Assembly: GCF_000485595.1 (NCBI RefSeq)
Contig: NW_014578351.1
Span: 47,858-84,523, forward strand
From: Priapulus caudatus
Lineage: Eukaryota; Priapulida; Priapulimorpha; Priapulimorphida; Priapulidae
Reading direction: 5' to 3'
DNA: 36,666 bases
Part shown: piece after piece, positions 23,385 to 33,748 of the stretch
Layout of the letters: each line of letters opens with the position of its first letter
How positions within the stretch are numbered: the stretch's first letter is position 1
Made by a program: the position numbers and the translations under genes
Notes under the pieces: generated by a model
The model's input: the letters and a program-made list of their open reading frames with translations, nothing else
Database searches by the model: none
What the model was told of the DNA's origin: nothing

Positions 23385-23665
23385 AGAGAGAGACGAGAGA
23401 AAGGGAGATGAGAAGTATGGAGAGAGGGGGAGGGGAGGAGGGAGAGAAGAGACTGCCGACGAGGAGGGGAGAGAGAACGAGAGAGAAGAGAACAGAGAGA
23501 GAGAAAAGACGAGAGAGAAAGAGATGAGAAAGATGAGAGAGAAAGAAGAAACGCAGAGAGAAAGAGAGAAAGAGAGAAAGAAAGAGAGAGAGAGACGAGA
23601 GAGAGAGAAGAGAGAGGGCAGAGAGAAGAGAGAGAGAGAGACGAGATGACGAGACGGAGAAGAGA
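23385..23665. repeat. (GA)n purine-rich tract
   Basis: About 280 bp of gagagaga, gagaaag and gacgagag words. It is polypurine on the plus strand, with mirror symmetry favouring triplex structures. The minus-strand Ser/Leu frame is compositional. Confidence 0.92.
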
Positions 23666-24640
23666 GAGAGCTCGAGCAGCAGCTACATCATCGCAAGCTA
23701 GGCCTGCTTTCATTTATAATTGGCCATCGTCCGCGGCGCTTGCTCGACAAATCACCCCACACGCAGAAAAGCGTCTCGCAGCCGTGTCTTCTGGTTCGAC
23801 GCGTCCAGCCCGGGCCTGAAGCAGTCGCGAGTTATTAAACAGCGAGCACACGACGTCACTTAAAACATGCAGCCAGCTCTGTTTAGAGACGCTGAATCAT
23901 GCACATATACACTGTGAATGTAATATAGTAGTATATATATCCATTAACAAGAGATATAAAAATTAACCTTCTTTGATTATTATGTCTGATATTAATGATT
24001 TTCTCACCGCGAGAACAAAATCGGACAGGCAGCGAAAACCAGTGAGGCAGACTCCACAGCAGCCAGCACATGAAATATAACCCCCCCCTCACCATTATAG
24101 CACTGCAAATATTACGTGCTGCGCATGCGCTTAGCTTTACACGCCATGCACTATCTGCTTCCTGACTCGTTCAGCTTCGAACAGAGAGTAACTTGCCTAA
24201 AATGTTACCTCTGTCGCTGCTGGTGCAGGTGGCCGCCAGCTGCGGAAATTAAAACCGAGGCAGCATATACGGCCAGCGGGTATACATTACGCAGGAAGTT
24301 TCGGGACAGGGTGCGAGTGTTTCTCCGCCGCCAGCCTGAGTACGTCGTACCGCGCGCCGGGGAAAGGAATAATATGCATGGGGAGCTTCTCTATGACACT
24401 AAAGCCATATGTTAGCAGGGTCGCAAGTGTAAGCCGGCGATTGCGCTGCCGCAGCATGTAGCTATTAAGAGTATGCTGCGTGCACCGCGTGCGTATGCTC
24501 GCTCGTAACGTGCACGTGCGCGCGCGCGTGTGTAGTAATGCTACTCAACGTGATATCATTCTTATCTCGTCTATACGCGTTCCTGATTGCACGTGCATCA
24601 GTCGCCTGCAGGGAGCAAGCCATGTAGGCGTACACCTGTA
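23666..24640. other. Unassigned unique DNA with one 99-codon frame
   Basis: This looks like clean, non-repetitive sequence. A plus frame at 24116-24415 (99 codons) contains a basic stretch, YTLRRKFRDRVRVFLRRQPE, but no family match that I recognise. A ctggtgcag/gtggccg context near 24229 could be a splice acceptor. It may be part of an exon or chance; I assign no function. Confidence 0.3.
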
Positions 24641-25175
24641 TGTCATGTACCACTAGTATGTATGTACACTGTAATGTATGTTACACTGTAGAGTATGTAC
24701 ACGGTATGTATGTACACTGTATGTATGCTACACGTCATGTAGTTACCCACTGCTATGTATGTTACACTGTATGTAGTACACTTTATATGTATGTACACTC
24801 GTATGCGTATTGCTACACTGTATGTATTACACGTACGTACTATACAGCTGTATGTTATGCTACCACCCTGTATGTATTACACTGCTATGTATGTACACTG
24901 CTTGATAGCTATGCTACTCACTGTGATGTATGCTACCACTGTATGTATGTACACTGTATGTACCTGTACACTGTATGTATGTGATACGTACACTGTATGA
25001 TATAATACACTGTATGTATGTACACTGTATGTATGTACACTGTTACGTGTATGTACACTGTATGTATAAATTAGTATACCACTGGGTATGGTATGTACAA
25101 CTGGATGTATATAACACTGTATGTATGTAACACCCTGTATGGTATATTACACTGTATAGTAGTGTACAGGCCTGT
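24640..25175. repeat. 15 bp minisatellite (tgtatgtacac type)
   Basis: Units of acactgtatgtatgt, 15 bp where clean (for example around 24940-24970 and 25010-25040), with frequent extra or missing bases elsewhere. The Tyr/Met/Cys open frames across it are compositional. Confidence 0.93.
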
Positions 25176-25660
25176 AAATAGTATATAGCTTGCCGCCCTC
25201 AGAAGACAGCATGAGCGAGGGGGCCACTGACGTGGATTAAGCCGTTCACATCGTGATATCGGGCAGCAGCTCGAGCATGACAGCTATCACTGGATTTCGC
25301 GCTCTGCCCTCATAAGCGTCGCGTTGCCTATGGTAGCCGGCGCAGCCGCGTCGATAATCGCGGGATGCATTGAACTATGTGGATGGCGCGGACAGACGAC
25401 GAGGCGGCCATGCGCCAAGCGTGGGACGATAGAAGCGATCAACGTTAGGACAGCGCGGCGATCCACCGCTCGCGGCTTGCTGTGGCGTAGAGGCGATAGG
25501 CTTCAACGATTACTCAGCTACAGTCATCATACATGATGTATGATGCCCGCGATGAGCCGATTCCTCGCGCCATTGCTACTTTTATCGGCAGCAGACTAAA
25601 TGAAGAAGCGGCATAGCAGGGAGCATATAGAGAAACCCATCCACGCACGCCACCCCACTA
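25176..25660. other. Unassigned unique DNA with a hydrophobic open frame
   Basis: A plus frame, open from about 25231 to a stop at 25534-25536, encodes SALISVALPMVAGAAASIIA, which could be one membrane segment, followed by an Arg-rich tail. I cannot connect it to a family. A 21 bp palindrome (25525-25545) overlaps its end. Confidence 0.3.
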
Positions 25661-25693
25661 ACACAAGACACACACACACACATATATACCCAC

Positions 25694-25730
<37 letters not shown>

Positions 25731-26350
25731 TTATATACACCACTTAACACAGACACATACACGCACATATATACCCACTAACACAAGGAACACACACACG
25801 CACCGCACCCACTAACACAGACACACACAGACACACACACCCCACGCACCCACTAAAACAGCAGAAACACACACACGCACGCACCACTAACCGCACAGAC
25901 ACACACACGGCACGCAACGCACCACACTAACACAGACACACACACAAACACACACGCACGCGCCACTAACACAGCACACAAACACGCACGCGCCCACTAA
26001 CCAGACAACACACACGCACGCGCCCACTAACACAGACACACCACGACGCACGCAACCCACTAACACAGACACCACACACGCACGCACGCCAAACCTACTT
26101 GAACACAGACACACACACACACAACACACACGCACGCGCCCACTAAAACACCAGACACAGACACCACACACATCACACACACGCACCGCATGCCCACTGA
26201 CACAGGACAACACCCCAACCCGAACGCAACCATACCACACATGCGCCGACACTGACACAGACCACATATATTACACTCGCTATTCGCGCGCACACACACA
26301 GCACACATAGGCCTAGCACAAACACGAACACGACCCACGCACGCACGCGA
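25660..26350. repeat. CA-rich minisatellite (cccactaacacagacacac type)
   Basis: Recurrent cactaacacagacacacaca followed by cgcacgc blocks, spaced roughly 28-45 bp and interrupted by irregular insertions. The minus frame looks Cys/Val-rich for compositional reasons. Confidence 0.9.
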
Positions 26351-26840
26351 CGCACGCACGCAGCTCCAGTATGAACATGATTACGTGTTGTATAAAGCAC
26401 GTCATGGCCCAGTCTTTAGCAGATCACCGAAAAACGAACAAACAAAAAAATGAGCGATACATATCATACTATACTTTATCCTCCTAATGATGACATTCCT
26501 CTTACGACCGCAAATATCCCACCAACCAGCGCAGTCAATCGAACAATATAATTACCAAACATTACAAAGAAAGGCCCTAATCAAGAAAATTCACAACCAT
26601 GCTACTACAGACGGGTGGCCGGGCTACCCTAACTAGACACACGCAGATTTACCCGTGGAATCTCTTTACCGTCATAACTATATTCGTGTAGTGAGCAAGT
26701 AATTCACGTAACGACCCTAATGCCTATAGAGTCCAACACAGAGAGCTGCAATCACGCAGAATACGCCGAAATCCAGCGACAGACCTATAATTTACAGCTG
26801 CCAACACAGATGACAGCACTTGTCCGCGCCAATACAACCT
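26351..26840. other. Unassigned intergenic DNA
   Basis: No conserved frame, RNA gene or repeat seen in about 490 bp. Confidence 0.5.
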
Positions 26841-26842
26841 AG

Positions 26843-27262
26843 ATGTCGCCTCCCTCATGCTCCAGCCTTTCTCCCTTCCTGCATCTCCAGCCGTCTCTGC
26901 CCTTCCTCATCCTCCAGCCTTCTCCCTTCCTCACTGCTCCAGCCTTCTCCCTCCTCAATCCTCCAGCCTTCTCCTTCACTCAATCCTCAGACCTTCTCCC
27001 TCCTCATCCTCCAAAGCCTTCTCCCTCACTCATCCTACCAGCCTCATCCCTCCTCATCCTCCAGCCTTTCTCCATCCTCATACCTCCAGCCTTCTCCCTC
27101 CTCATTTTCTCACAGCCTTCTCCCCTCCTCATCAGCCAGCCTTCTCCCTCCTCATCCTCAGGCCTTCTCCCTGCCTCATCCTCCAGCCCTTCTCGCCTCC
27201 TTGCATCCTCCAGCCTTCTCCTCCTCAATCTCACGCCTTCTCCCTCCTCACCACACATATAC
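26843..27262. repeat. Pyrimidine-rich minisatellite, about 23 bp (ccagccttctccctcctcat)
   Basis: Roughly 18 units of ccagccttctccctcctcat plus cct, with variable spacing. Three overlapping plus frames exist because the strand lacks purines. Confidence 0.92.
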
Positions 27263-27619
27263 TCGTAACACGCCCCCATCCTTCCCTGTATCCATGCTGC
27301 ACCTTCCTTCCATTCCTCTATTGTCTAAGATACTGCCAGGCCCAACCCTCCATCCCTCTGTCTTCCAATATCCCATACTCTCGGCTCTAAACTACAATCC
27401 CCCACCCATCGCATCATCTCTGCTGTCTCGTCCTGACTACATCCACCATCCATCATTCAGGTGGGCCACACCCGGGGCTGTCACTCACTATACAGTATAC
27501 AAGATTACTAGACGATGGCACTCGGCCAGTAGCTAAGTGCTCATGTAGTCATTGCCTGATGACCCTCCAGATGATGATCACAGCAATTAGATCAGCAATC
27601 GTCGGACAACCTCTCCCCC
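27263..27619. other. Unassigned spacer
   Basis: About 350 bp between two arrays. No gene or element recognised. Confidence 0.5.
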
Positions 27620-28925
27620 CCGTCCCCGGCGGATCACGCCGGCGTACACACGCGTCACAACCAGCAGTCACGCCGCTCCCAGCGTCACACAGCTCCCGCG
27701 TCACGACCGCATCACACAGCTCACACACGATCACGCCGCGCACACAGCGATCACGCCGCACGTCACACGCGTACAACGCGCGTCACGCCGCGCTCAACAA
27801 CAGCGTCACACAGAAAGCAGTCACGACCGCCGTCACACAAGCGTCACACAGACTCACGCCGAGCTACACCGGTCACACCGCGTCACAACCGCCACACAGC
27901 GTCACGCCGCGTCACACGCGTCACGCCGGCGTGCACCCGCGTCAACACAGCGTCACGCCGCGTACACAGGTCTGCTTCAACGCCGCGTCACACAGCGTCA
28001 CGCCGATACACAGCGTCACGGCGCGCTCCACACAGCGGTCACACAAGTGATCATTACGCATCCATAACAGTTCGTCACACGCGCGCCGAGCACACAAGCG
28101 TACACGCGCGCCCGTCACACCGCCCATCACACAGCGTCACGCCGCGTCACACCGCGTCCACAGCCGCGGTCACACAGCGCTCACGCCGCAACTCACACAG
28201 ACCGTCACACCGCCGTCAACGCCGCGCTCACACAGCGCGTCACGCGCCCATCATACAGACGCTCACACCGCGTACAACGCGCCGTCACAGCGCGCGTCAC
28301 ACAGCGTCACGCCGCGTCACACCGGCACACACAGCGTCACGCGCGTCACACCGCGTCACACGCGTCACGCAGCCTCACACCGCCGTTCACACAGAGACGT
28401 CACACCGCGTCACACCGCATCCACACCAGCGTCAACACAGCCGTAACACAGCGTTCACACCGCGTCACACCGCCGTCACACCGCGTCACACCGCCATCAC
28501 CACAGCGCAGCCGACCGCCGTCACACCGCTGTGCACAACCGCGTCAACCACCGCGGTCACACCGCATCCACACAGCGGCACACCGCATCACACAGCGCGT
28601 CACCAGCAGCGTCACACAGCCGCTCACACCGCGCGTCACACCGCATCATACAGCGTCACACCGCATCACACAGCGTCACACCGCATCACACAGCGTCACA
28701 CAGTGTCACACAGCGTCACACCGCGTCACACCGCATCATACAGTGTGTCACACCGCGTCACACCGCGTCACACCGCATCATACAGCGTCACACCGCATCA
28801 CACAGCGTCACACAGCGTCACACAGCGTCACACAGCGTCATGCAGCGTCATGCAGCGTCACACAGCGTCATGCAGCGTCACACAGCGTCACACAGCGTCA
28901 CACAGTGTCATACCGCGTCACCGTG
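27620..28925. repeat. 10 bp minisatellite GCGTCACAC(C/A), about 1.3 kb
   Basis: More than a hundred units of gcgtcacacc / gcgtcacaca, with variants catcacac, catcatac, cgtcatgc and gtgtcacac. About 28629-28920 is regular at 10 bp with almost no length change. To the left, units carry scattered extra bases. The quality change inside one array suggests a gap-fill boundary near 28630. Confidence 0.95.
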
Positions 28926-29099
28926 TATTCCGTAGTTCCACGCTAAAACACGTGTGTCGTCGTCGTCGTCGTTGTTATTGTTCGCTGATGAATCCCGCAT
29001 GTTTTACCGTCAAGCTAAACAATGAATGTTTCACAGTCACACTATACACACAACAAGCGTGGTATTCCACTAGTCACCAGAGCTTTCGCATCTCATGAT
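28926..29099. other. Short spacer with (GTC)n
   Basis: Contains cgtcgtcgtcgtcg near 28957-28971. Nothing else recognised. Confidence 0.6.
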
Positions 29100-29447
29100 G
29101 AACTGTGGATGGTGGATGGTGGGTGAGGTGGGTGGGGGTGGGGGGTGGGTGGGCGGTGGCGGTCAGTGGGTGGGTGGGGGGTAGGGTGAGTGGCGGTGGG
29201 TGGGGGTAGAGGTGATGGCGGTGGGTGGGGGTAGGGGTGATGGCGGTGGGTGGTGGTAGGGGTGATGGCGGTGGGTGGTGGTAGGGGTGATGGCGGTGGG
29301 TGGTGGTAGGGGTGAGGGTACGGGTGATGGCGGTGGGTGGGGGGTAAGGGTGATGGCGGTGGGTGGGGGTAGGGGTGATGGCGATGGGTGGGGGTTAGGG
29401 GTGATGGCGGTGGGTGGGGTAGGGGTGATGGCGATGGGTGGGGATGG
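29100..29447. repeat. 26 bp G-rich minisatellite (gtgatggcggtgggtggggg)
   Basis: About nine to ten units of gtgatggcggtgggtggggg plus taggg. Every unit contributes several runs of three or more G on the plus strand, so the array has strong G-quadruplex potential. The complementary strand reads as His/Pro repeats. Confidence 0.93.
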
Positions 29448-29547
29448 TTTGTGTGTGTGTGTGTGGGAGGGTACTCACTGCTGCTACTACTAGCAGTTAT
29501 CAAGCACAGGTTAGGGGGTTGTCGACACTGATCCATGCGACACATTA

Positions 29548-30100
29548 GGCGCGTTCACACGGACGTTTTTGGCCCGAGCCTAATTAGGCCCATGCCAGAT
29601 TTGGCTCGAGCCGAGCGTTCACACGTACGTTTTTGGCCCGAGCCTAATTAGGCCCGAGCCAGATTTGGCCCCATCGAAAACGTCGGACCAGGCCCGAGCC
29701 AAATTTTAGCACCAGCTTTCGGCGAGCGGTAGAGAGGTAGAAATTACTAGAATCGGTTGAAACAGTATAAAAAGTATAACTTTATAACAGTATAAAAATT
29801 CCAAAACAGTATAAAAATTCGAAAAATTTGATCAGGATGCACGTTTTCAAGATTGATAATTAAACTCGGAACGTAAGTAAACACTCTAAATAGTAAACAA
29901 CGCCATCTCGCGACATACTGCCAATTTATCTGTGAGATATTTGTGCAATAAAATTCATTTGAATTTTAATTTGAATTTGACAGACAGTATTCACTTGCGT
30001 ACGTGTGAACGCGCCGACTCAATTAGGCCCGAGCCAAATTTGGCCCGAGCCAAATCTAGCCCATTTGGCTCGAGCCAAATCATGACTGTGTGAACGCGGC
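29548..30100. mobile_element. 553 bp non-autonomous DNA transposon with doubled terminal repeats
   Basis: Outer ends are GGCGCGTTCACAC (29548) and the inverse of GCCGCGTTCACAC (ending 30100), 12 of 13 bases matching. TA flanks both sides (29546-29547 and 30101-30102). The terminal sequence GCGTTCACAC-GACGTTTTTGGC is repeated directly about 65 bp inward at the left (from about 29614), and an inner gtgtgaacgcg occurs at the right near 30005. Multiple TTGGC(T/C)CGAGCC palindromic words fill both ends. The core is AT-rich with no coding frame. It looks like a MITE; the superfamily is not certain. Confidence 0.82.
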
Positions 30101-30102
30101 TA

Positions 30103-31027
30103 TTGTCACACACTCAATTAGCCGTCTGTTAACAACATGTACGCTGTGTAATGCACGACTCGTTAATAAATCTGCCGCCGCATCTCGACGTTAACAATTT
30201 GAGGGACGTAATAATGCTAATTAACAAGAACCCGTAATGCAAGCAATTAGTTAGGCTGTGTTCTAATCATCATTGCTGCTGCATTAATGCGTGAACCATG
30301 TTAAGCAACATTTCGCCACTTTGACTGGCTAGGGTTAGCTGCCCGTCACAGTCAGTCAGCTTTATCATCTTATCCAGCAGCAAGAACATAACGTGTTGAT
30401 CGACGAAGTTAACCACTCATTAGGAAATGATAACACATGTGTTAAATACATTTTGTGATCGGTCAGGTTTTATAACAAGTAGATTAGAGAACAGGGAGAT
30501 TAGTTGGAGACAGTAAATTAAACCAATTATGAATGCCTTTGTATATTAGTCTAGTTAAGTTGAATTGACAAAAACACATACCCTTGTACAATATAGGGAA
30601 TAATGCCTTTCATTATTATTTTACAGGTGTCAGATTGAAAATAAATTTTCCTCCAAGCTGACATGAATTTATCACACGATACGGGATGATCATTTTATAT
30701 CTCTCAATGTGCATTCCCCACCGCCACGTTACGTAGCACACGGACCCGCAATGTCAAGCACACAGACTGACAAACTGTGCCAACCATGTAACCTAATTCA
30801 GGATGGCGGTAAACAAATAGCAGAACACACACACACCGGTGTACATCAAAATATCCAAGATTAGGTGAGAAAATTGACACGCATCCACACTGAAGACAAA
30901 CGCGAGAGATCAACTCAGACAGCTCAGTGATTTCTATCTTTGAGTCGGGTAATTGACGTTCGCCCGCAACCATCTACGAACAGATCATCAATGTTATCCA
31001 GCCGGCACCACAGATGTGGGGCAGAGT
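30103..31027 (-). other. 3' flank of the SNX1/2 gene, no further gene seen
   Basis: This lies downstream of the SNX stop codon on the minus strand, so part is probably 3' UTR. I noticed no AATAAA on the minus strand close to the stop. An 89-codon minus frame (30704-30973) has no recognised motif. Confidence 0.5.
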
Positions 31028-31078
31028 TTATGCTATCGCCTTTGCTTCAGGAAGAAATGCCTCCCAGTATTTGATCAA
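31028..31078 (-). CDS. SNX1/2: Sorting nexin SNX1/SNX2, terminal exon
   Basis: On the minus strand the exon encodes LIKYWEAFLPEAKAIA and the stop TAA (31028-31030). This is the extreme C terminus shared by animal SNX1 and SNX2, the end of the BAR domain's last helix. The acceptor AG is at 31079-31080. The exon begins in phase 0, continuing MDDQQQ from the preceding exon. At 51 bp it is easily missed by gene finders. The intron before it is 425 bp. Confidence 0.96.
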   Translation of the reverse strand: MIKYWEAFLPEAKAIA

Positions 31079-31503
31079 CTGAAAAGCATTTGCAGAAATT
31101 AGTTGGAATCACAGTATTCTTAGCACAATTGAAACCAAAACCAATTCTTCTCGTGATTCTTATGCCACAATGCCTACTTCACCATATAAATCACAACTTT
31201 TACTATAATATTAAGAATAATGAAGCTCTAATGTTCTTGTGGTTCCATTACAATGTTAGGAAATATAGGCCTATACAACACACGTGCACGCACGCACGCA
31301 CACACATATACGCACACCTCACCCTCTGATGTAGTCCTACAGTATGGGTAGCTACACTATACCTAAAGGTAACAGCAGTAACCTATGGCTCTTCATATAT
31401 GCGGTACGATAAATAACCTACTACAATCGATGAACGTTGTACAATAATAATAATATTGTCTTTCATAATAATAAATATAACATGATCTATAATGAGTTCC
31501 TAC

Positions 31504-31656
31504 CTGCTGTTGATCATCCATGAGTGACTCCAGGTATTTGATTATTGTGGATTTGAAGTCACTTACTCTCTGCTGCTCAAATCTCTCCACCTCTTTCTTA
31601 ATAGTCTTAGATATAGTCTCAAACTCCTGATGACTCTTCTGTACATTCGTTTCCCA
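31504..31656 (-). CDS. SNX1/2: Sorting nexin SNX1/SNX2, penultimate exon (BAR domain)
   Basis: Encodes 51 residues, from WETNVQKSHQEFETISKTIK to TIIKYLESLMDDQQQ, in phase 0 at both ends. The pattern ISKTIKKEVERFE...DFKSTIIKYLESL is characteristic of SNX1/SNX2, the SNX-BAR subunits that bend and tubulate endosomal membrane for retromer-linked recycling. The acceptor AG is at 31657-31658 and the donor GT at 31502-31503 (gtagga). The preceding intron (31657-33126) is 1470 bp and carries a (TA)n and an AGC/AGT triplet array. Confidence 0.97.
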
Positions 31657-32194
31657 CTAAAAGGTGCAAATTAACACAGTTAACTTTTCACGATGCTCAA
31701 GCGAATTACTCCACACCTGCACTGAAGTTTATGGCAAAAGCTGTCAAAACTTTATAGAAGGTAACACTTTACCTCACAATTTAACTTAATTAACACAGAG
31801 TACAAGTGAGGATAACGCAGATAAAATCAGACTTACTTCTACTCACACGAAATATGAACTCACCATTTTTAACAGCCATAATCAAGTGCTACAAATTTCT
31901 CGAGCATTGTATGTTTTATGCAAAATCTATTACACGAATGCTTGGTTTTCAAAAGAAACTTCGCAAAACATTTGCTAATCACCTCCTCATCTCAAACAGG
32001 ACAAACTTTAACATTTGCATGAAAGCAGATGTCAAGTATTTCTGACCCCAAGTAAAGTAATCAATACGTGTAAAAGCTGTTTATTTTGAATGTCCATTTA
32101 GATTTCAGAGACTTATCATTGTTTTATTTTATGAAGGTTAATAAATTGGAATAAGTCAGTAGTATTTTTGCATTTCTAGTACGAGTTAATCCAC

Positions 32195-32200
32195 AATCAT

Positions 32201-32228
<28 letters not shown>
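32195..32228. repeat. (TA)n microsatellite in SNX intron
   Basis: Uninterrupted alternating TA around 32201-32227 within the 1470 bp intron. Confidence 0.95.
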
Positions 32229-32231
<3 letters not shown>

Positions 32232-32750
32232 TGCATTATTGTAAAATGCTACGTGACCTCTATAACCAGACTATAAGTAAAACGTGTTTATGCATGTATG
32301 TATAACCAATAAGTACGAATTATAAATCATAAGATAGGATGAATTAAAATAATTGGTTAAATAGTTTGCATAAATGTGAATTTTGCCTTTTCATTAAACT
32401 GGAGATAGCGATTGGAAGAATATCTGGATAAAGATTACACTAATTTATTATTGGCTTGGCATATAGGTTAAACACGCAGTATATATATCATTATTAAACA
32501 GCGCATTAGCTGCCCCTCCCTACATAAAAATCCAATGCTACAACTACTACTGAGAGTTTATGATAAAGAAAGAAGCTGGTATAATTTCCCAGCATGCACT
32601 TCTTACCTGACCAATATCTTTTTTAAGCTGCATGCGGCAATAGAAAAATAAAGAACAAGGCTGATAATGCCGGCACTAATTTTTGTGTGCATTAAAGCAG
32701 CGCTGGCCATAGCAAGGCCTCTGCAAGTTTTCAGTAGCATTGCCGTGTAA

Positions 32751-32944
32751 GCAGCAGTAGCAGCAGTAGCAGCAGTAGCAGCAGTAGCAGCAGCAGCAGC
32801 AGCCCCTGCAGCAGTAGCAGCAGTAGCAGCAGTAGCAGCAGTAGCAGCAGTAGCAGCAGCAGCAGCAATAGCAGCAGCAGCAGTAGTAGTAGCAGTAGCA
32901 GCAGTAGCAGCAGCAGTAGTAGTAGCAGTAGCAGCAGTAGCAGC
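32751..32944. repeat. AGC/AGT trinucleotide array in SNX intron
   Basis: About 64 triplets of AGC and AGT, largely with a 9 bp rhythm (agc agc agt) in the left half and blocks of pure AGC or AGT elsewhere. It is intronic, about 180 bp from the donor of the BAR exon on the minus strand. CAG/CTG-type arrays are prone to length change. The Cys/Tyr frame on the minus strand is compositional. Confidence 0.95.
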
Positions 32945-33126
32945 TGTGCACTAACAATCGCGTCTATCGTTGCTGCGTCGGTGTGAAGCCGCGCGCGCGT
33001 TAGCAGTTGTGACGTCGTCAGCTATATCGTCCGGTAGACGAGCGAGCCCCTCGCCGCACCGCCGGCGCCACCTACCTCAACAACGTCCGTGCACAGCATG
33101 CATCGCGCAGCGCCGGCGCCACCTAC

Positions 33127-33270
33127 CTCAGCGATGTCGGCCTTGACCTGGTCGAGCTTCTCCGTCTTGCCTCCCAGCTGCATCTTCGCTTCCATCTCGC
33201 GTTTCTTGTTGAGCGTCAGCTGCGCTGCCTCCCAGTTCTGGAACACCTTCACTCGCTGGTGGAACACCTC
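33127..33270 (-). CDS. SNX1/2: Sorting nexin SNX1/SNX2, BAR-domain exon with duplicated donor
   Basis: Encodes 48 residues beginning EVFHQRVKVFQNWEAAQLTL and ending DQVKADIAE, in phase 0 at both ends. NWEAAQLTLNKKREMEAKM corresponds to the conserved KWEDAQITLLKKREAEAKM-type segment of SNX1/SNX2. The acceptor AG is at 33271-33272 and the donor gtaggt at 33121-33126. Fifty-one bases further on, the same donor context (gag/gtaggtggcgccggc) is repeated with GT at 33074-33075. Use of that second site would keep the frame and add 17 codons. Confidence 0.96.
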
Positions 33271-33604
33271 CTGTAAGAGCAGCGATCAGTGGAGGGAAGC
33301 AATCAGTACATACCGCCCGTCACCGTTCCACAGGCACAGCTGAATGTCAGGTTACACACTCGTGTTAAATCAGCAGTGCACCCACCACTCGTCTATGTAT
33401 ATGATAACTTGATAGCGCATTGCAGACATTACGATCACTTGGCCCTCTTATTGGTTGGCCCAACCATCAGATTACTGGCAGTGTATCACAATAAGCAGGC
33501 TGAACATTGTTCTAAAGCACATAGTTACATTAAAACACGTTTAAAACCGATCTTTGGCCAATCAATAAGGGGACCAAGTAAGCTAATCGATTACAATATC
33601 ACAA

Positions 33605-33725
33605 CGAAAGCTCACACACACACAATTATACACACACAGCACAAATATACACATCCACGCACACGCACGCACGCACACGCACGCACGCACGCACGCACAC
33701 GCACGCACGCACGCACGCACGCACA
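33605..33725. repeat. CA / (CACG)n microsatellite in SNX intron
   Basis: acacac then regular cgcacgca tetranucleotides, ending 23 bp before the donor of the exon at 33749-33954, with low-complexity sequence very close to the splice site. Confidence 0.93.
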
Positions 33726-33748
33726 CTCGTCGCGGCGTTGGCAGGTAC

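Noticed and set aside
27620-28925. CRISPR-like regular repeat array
   Set aside because: There are no spacers, the repeat is 10 bp, and the host is an animal genome; it is a minisatellite.
32676-32957. Cys/Tyr-rich minus frame
   Set aside because: Translation of an intronic AGC/AGT triplet array.
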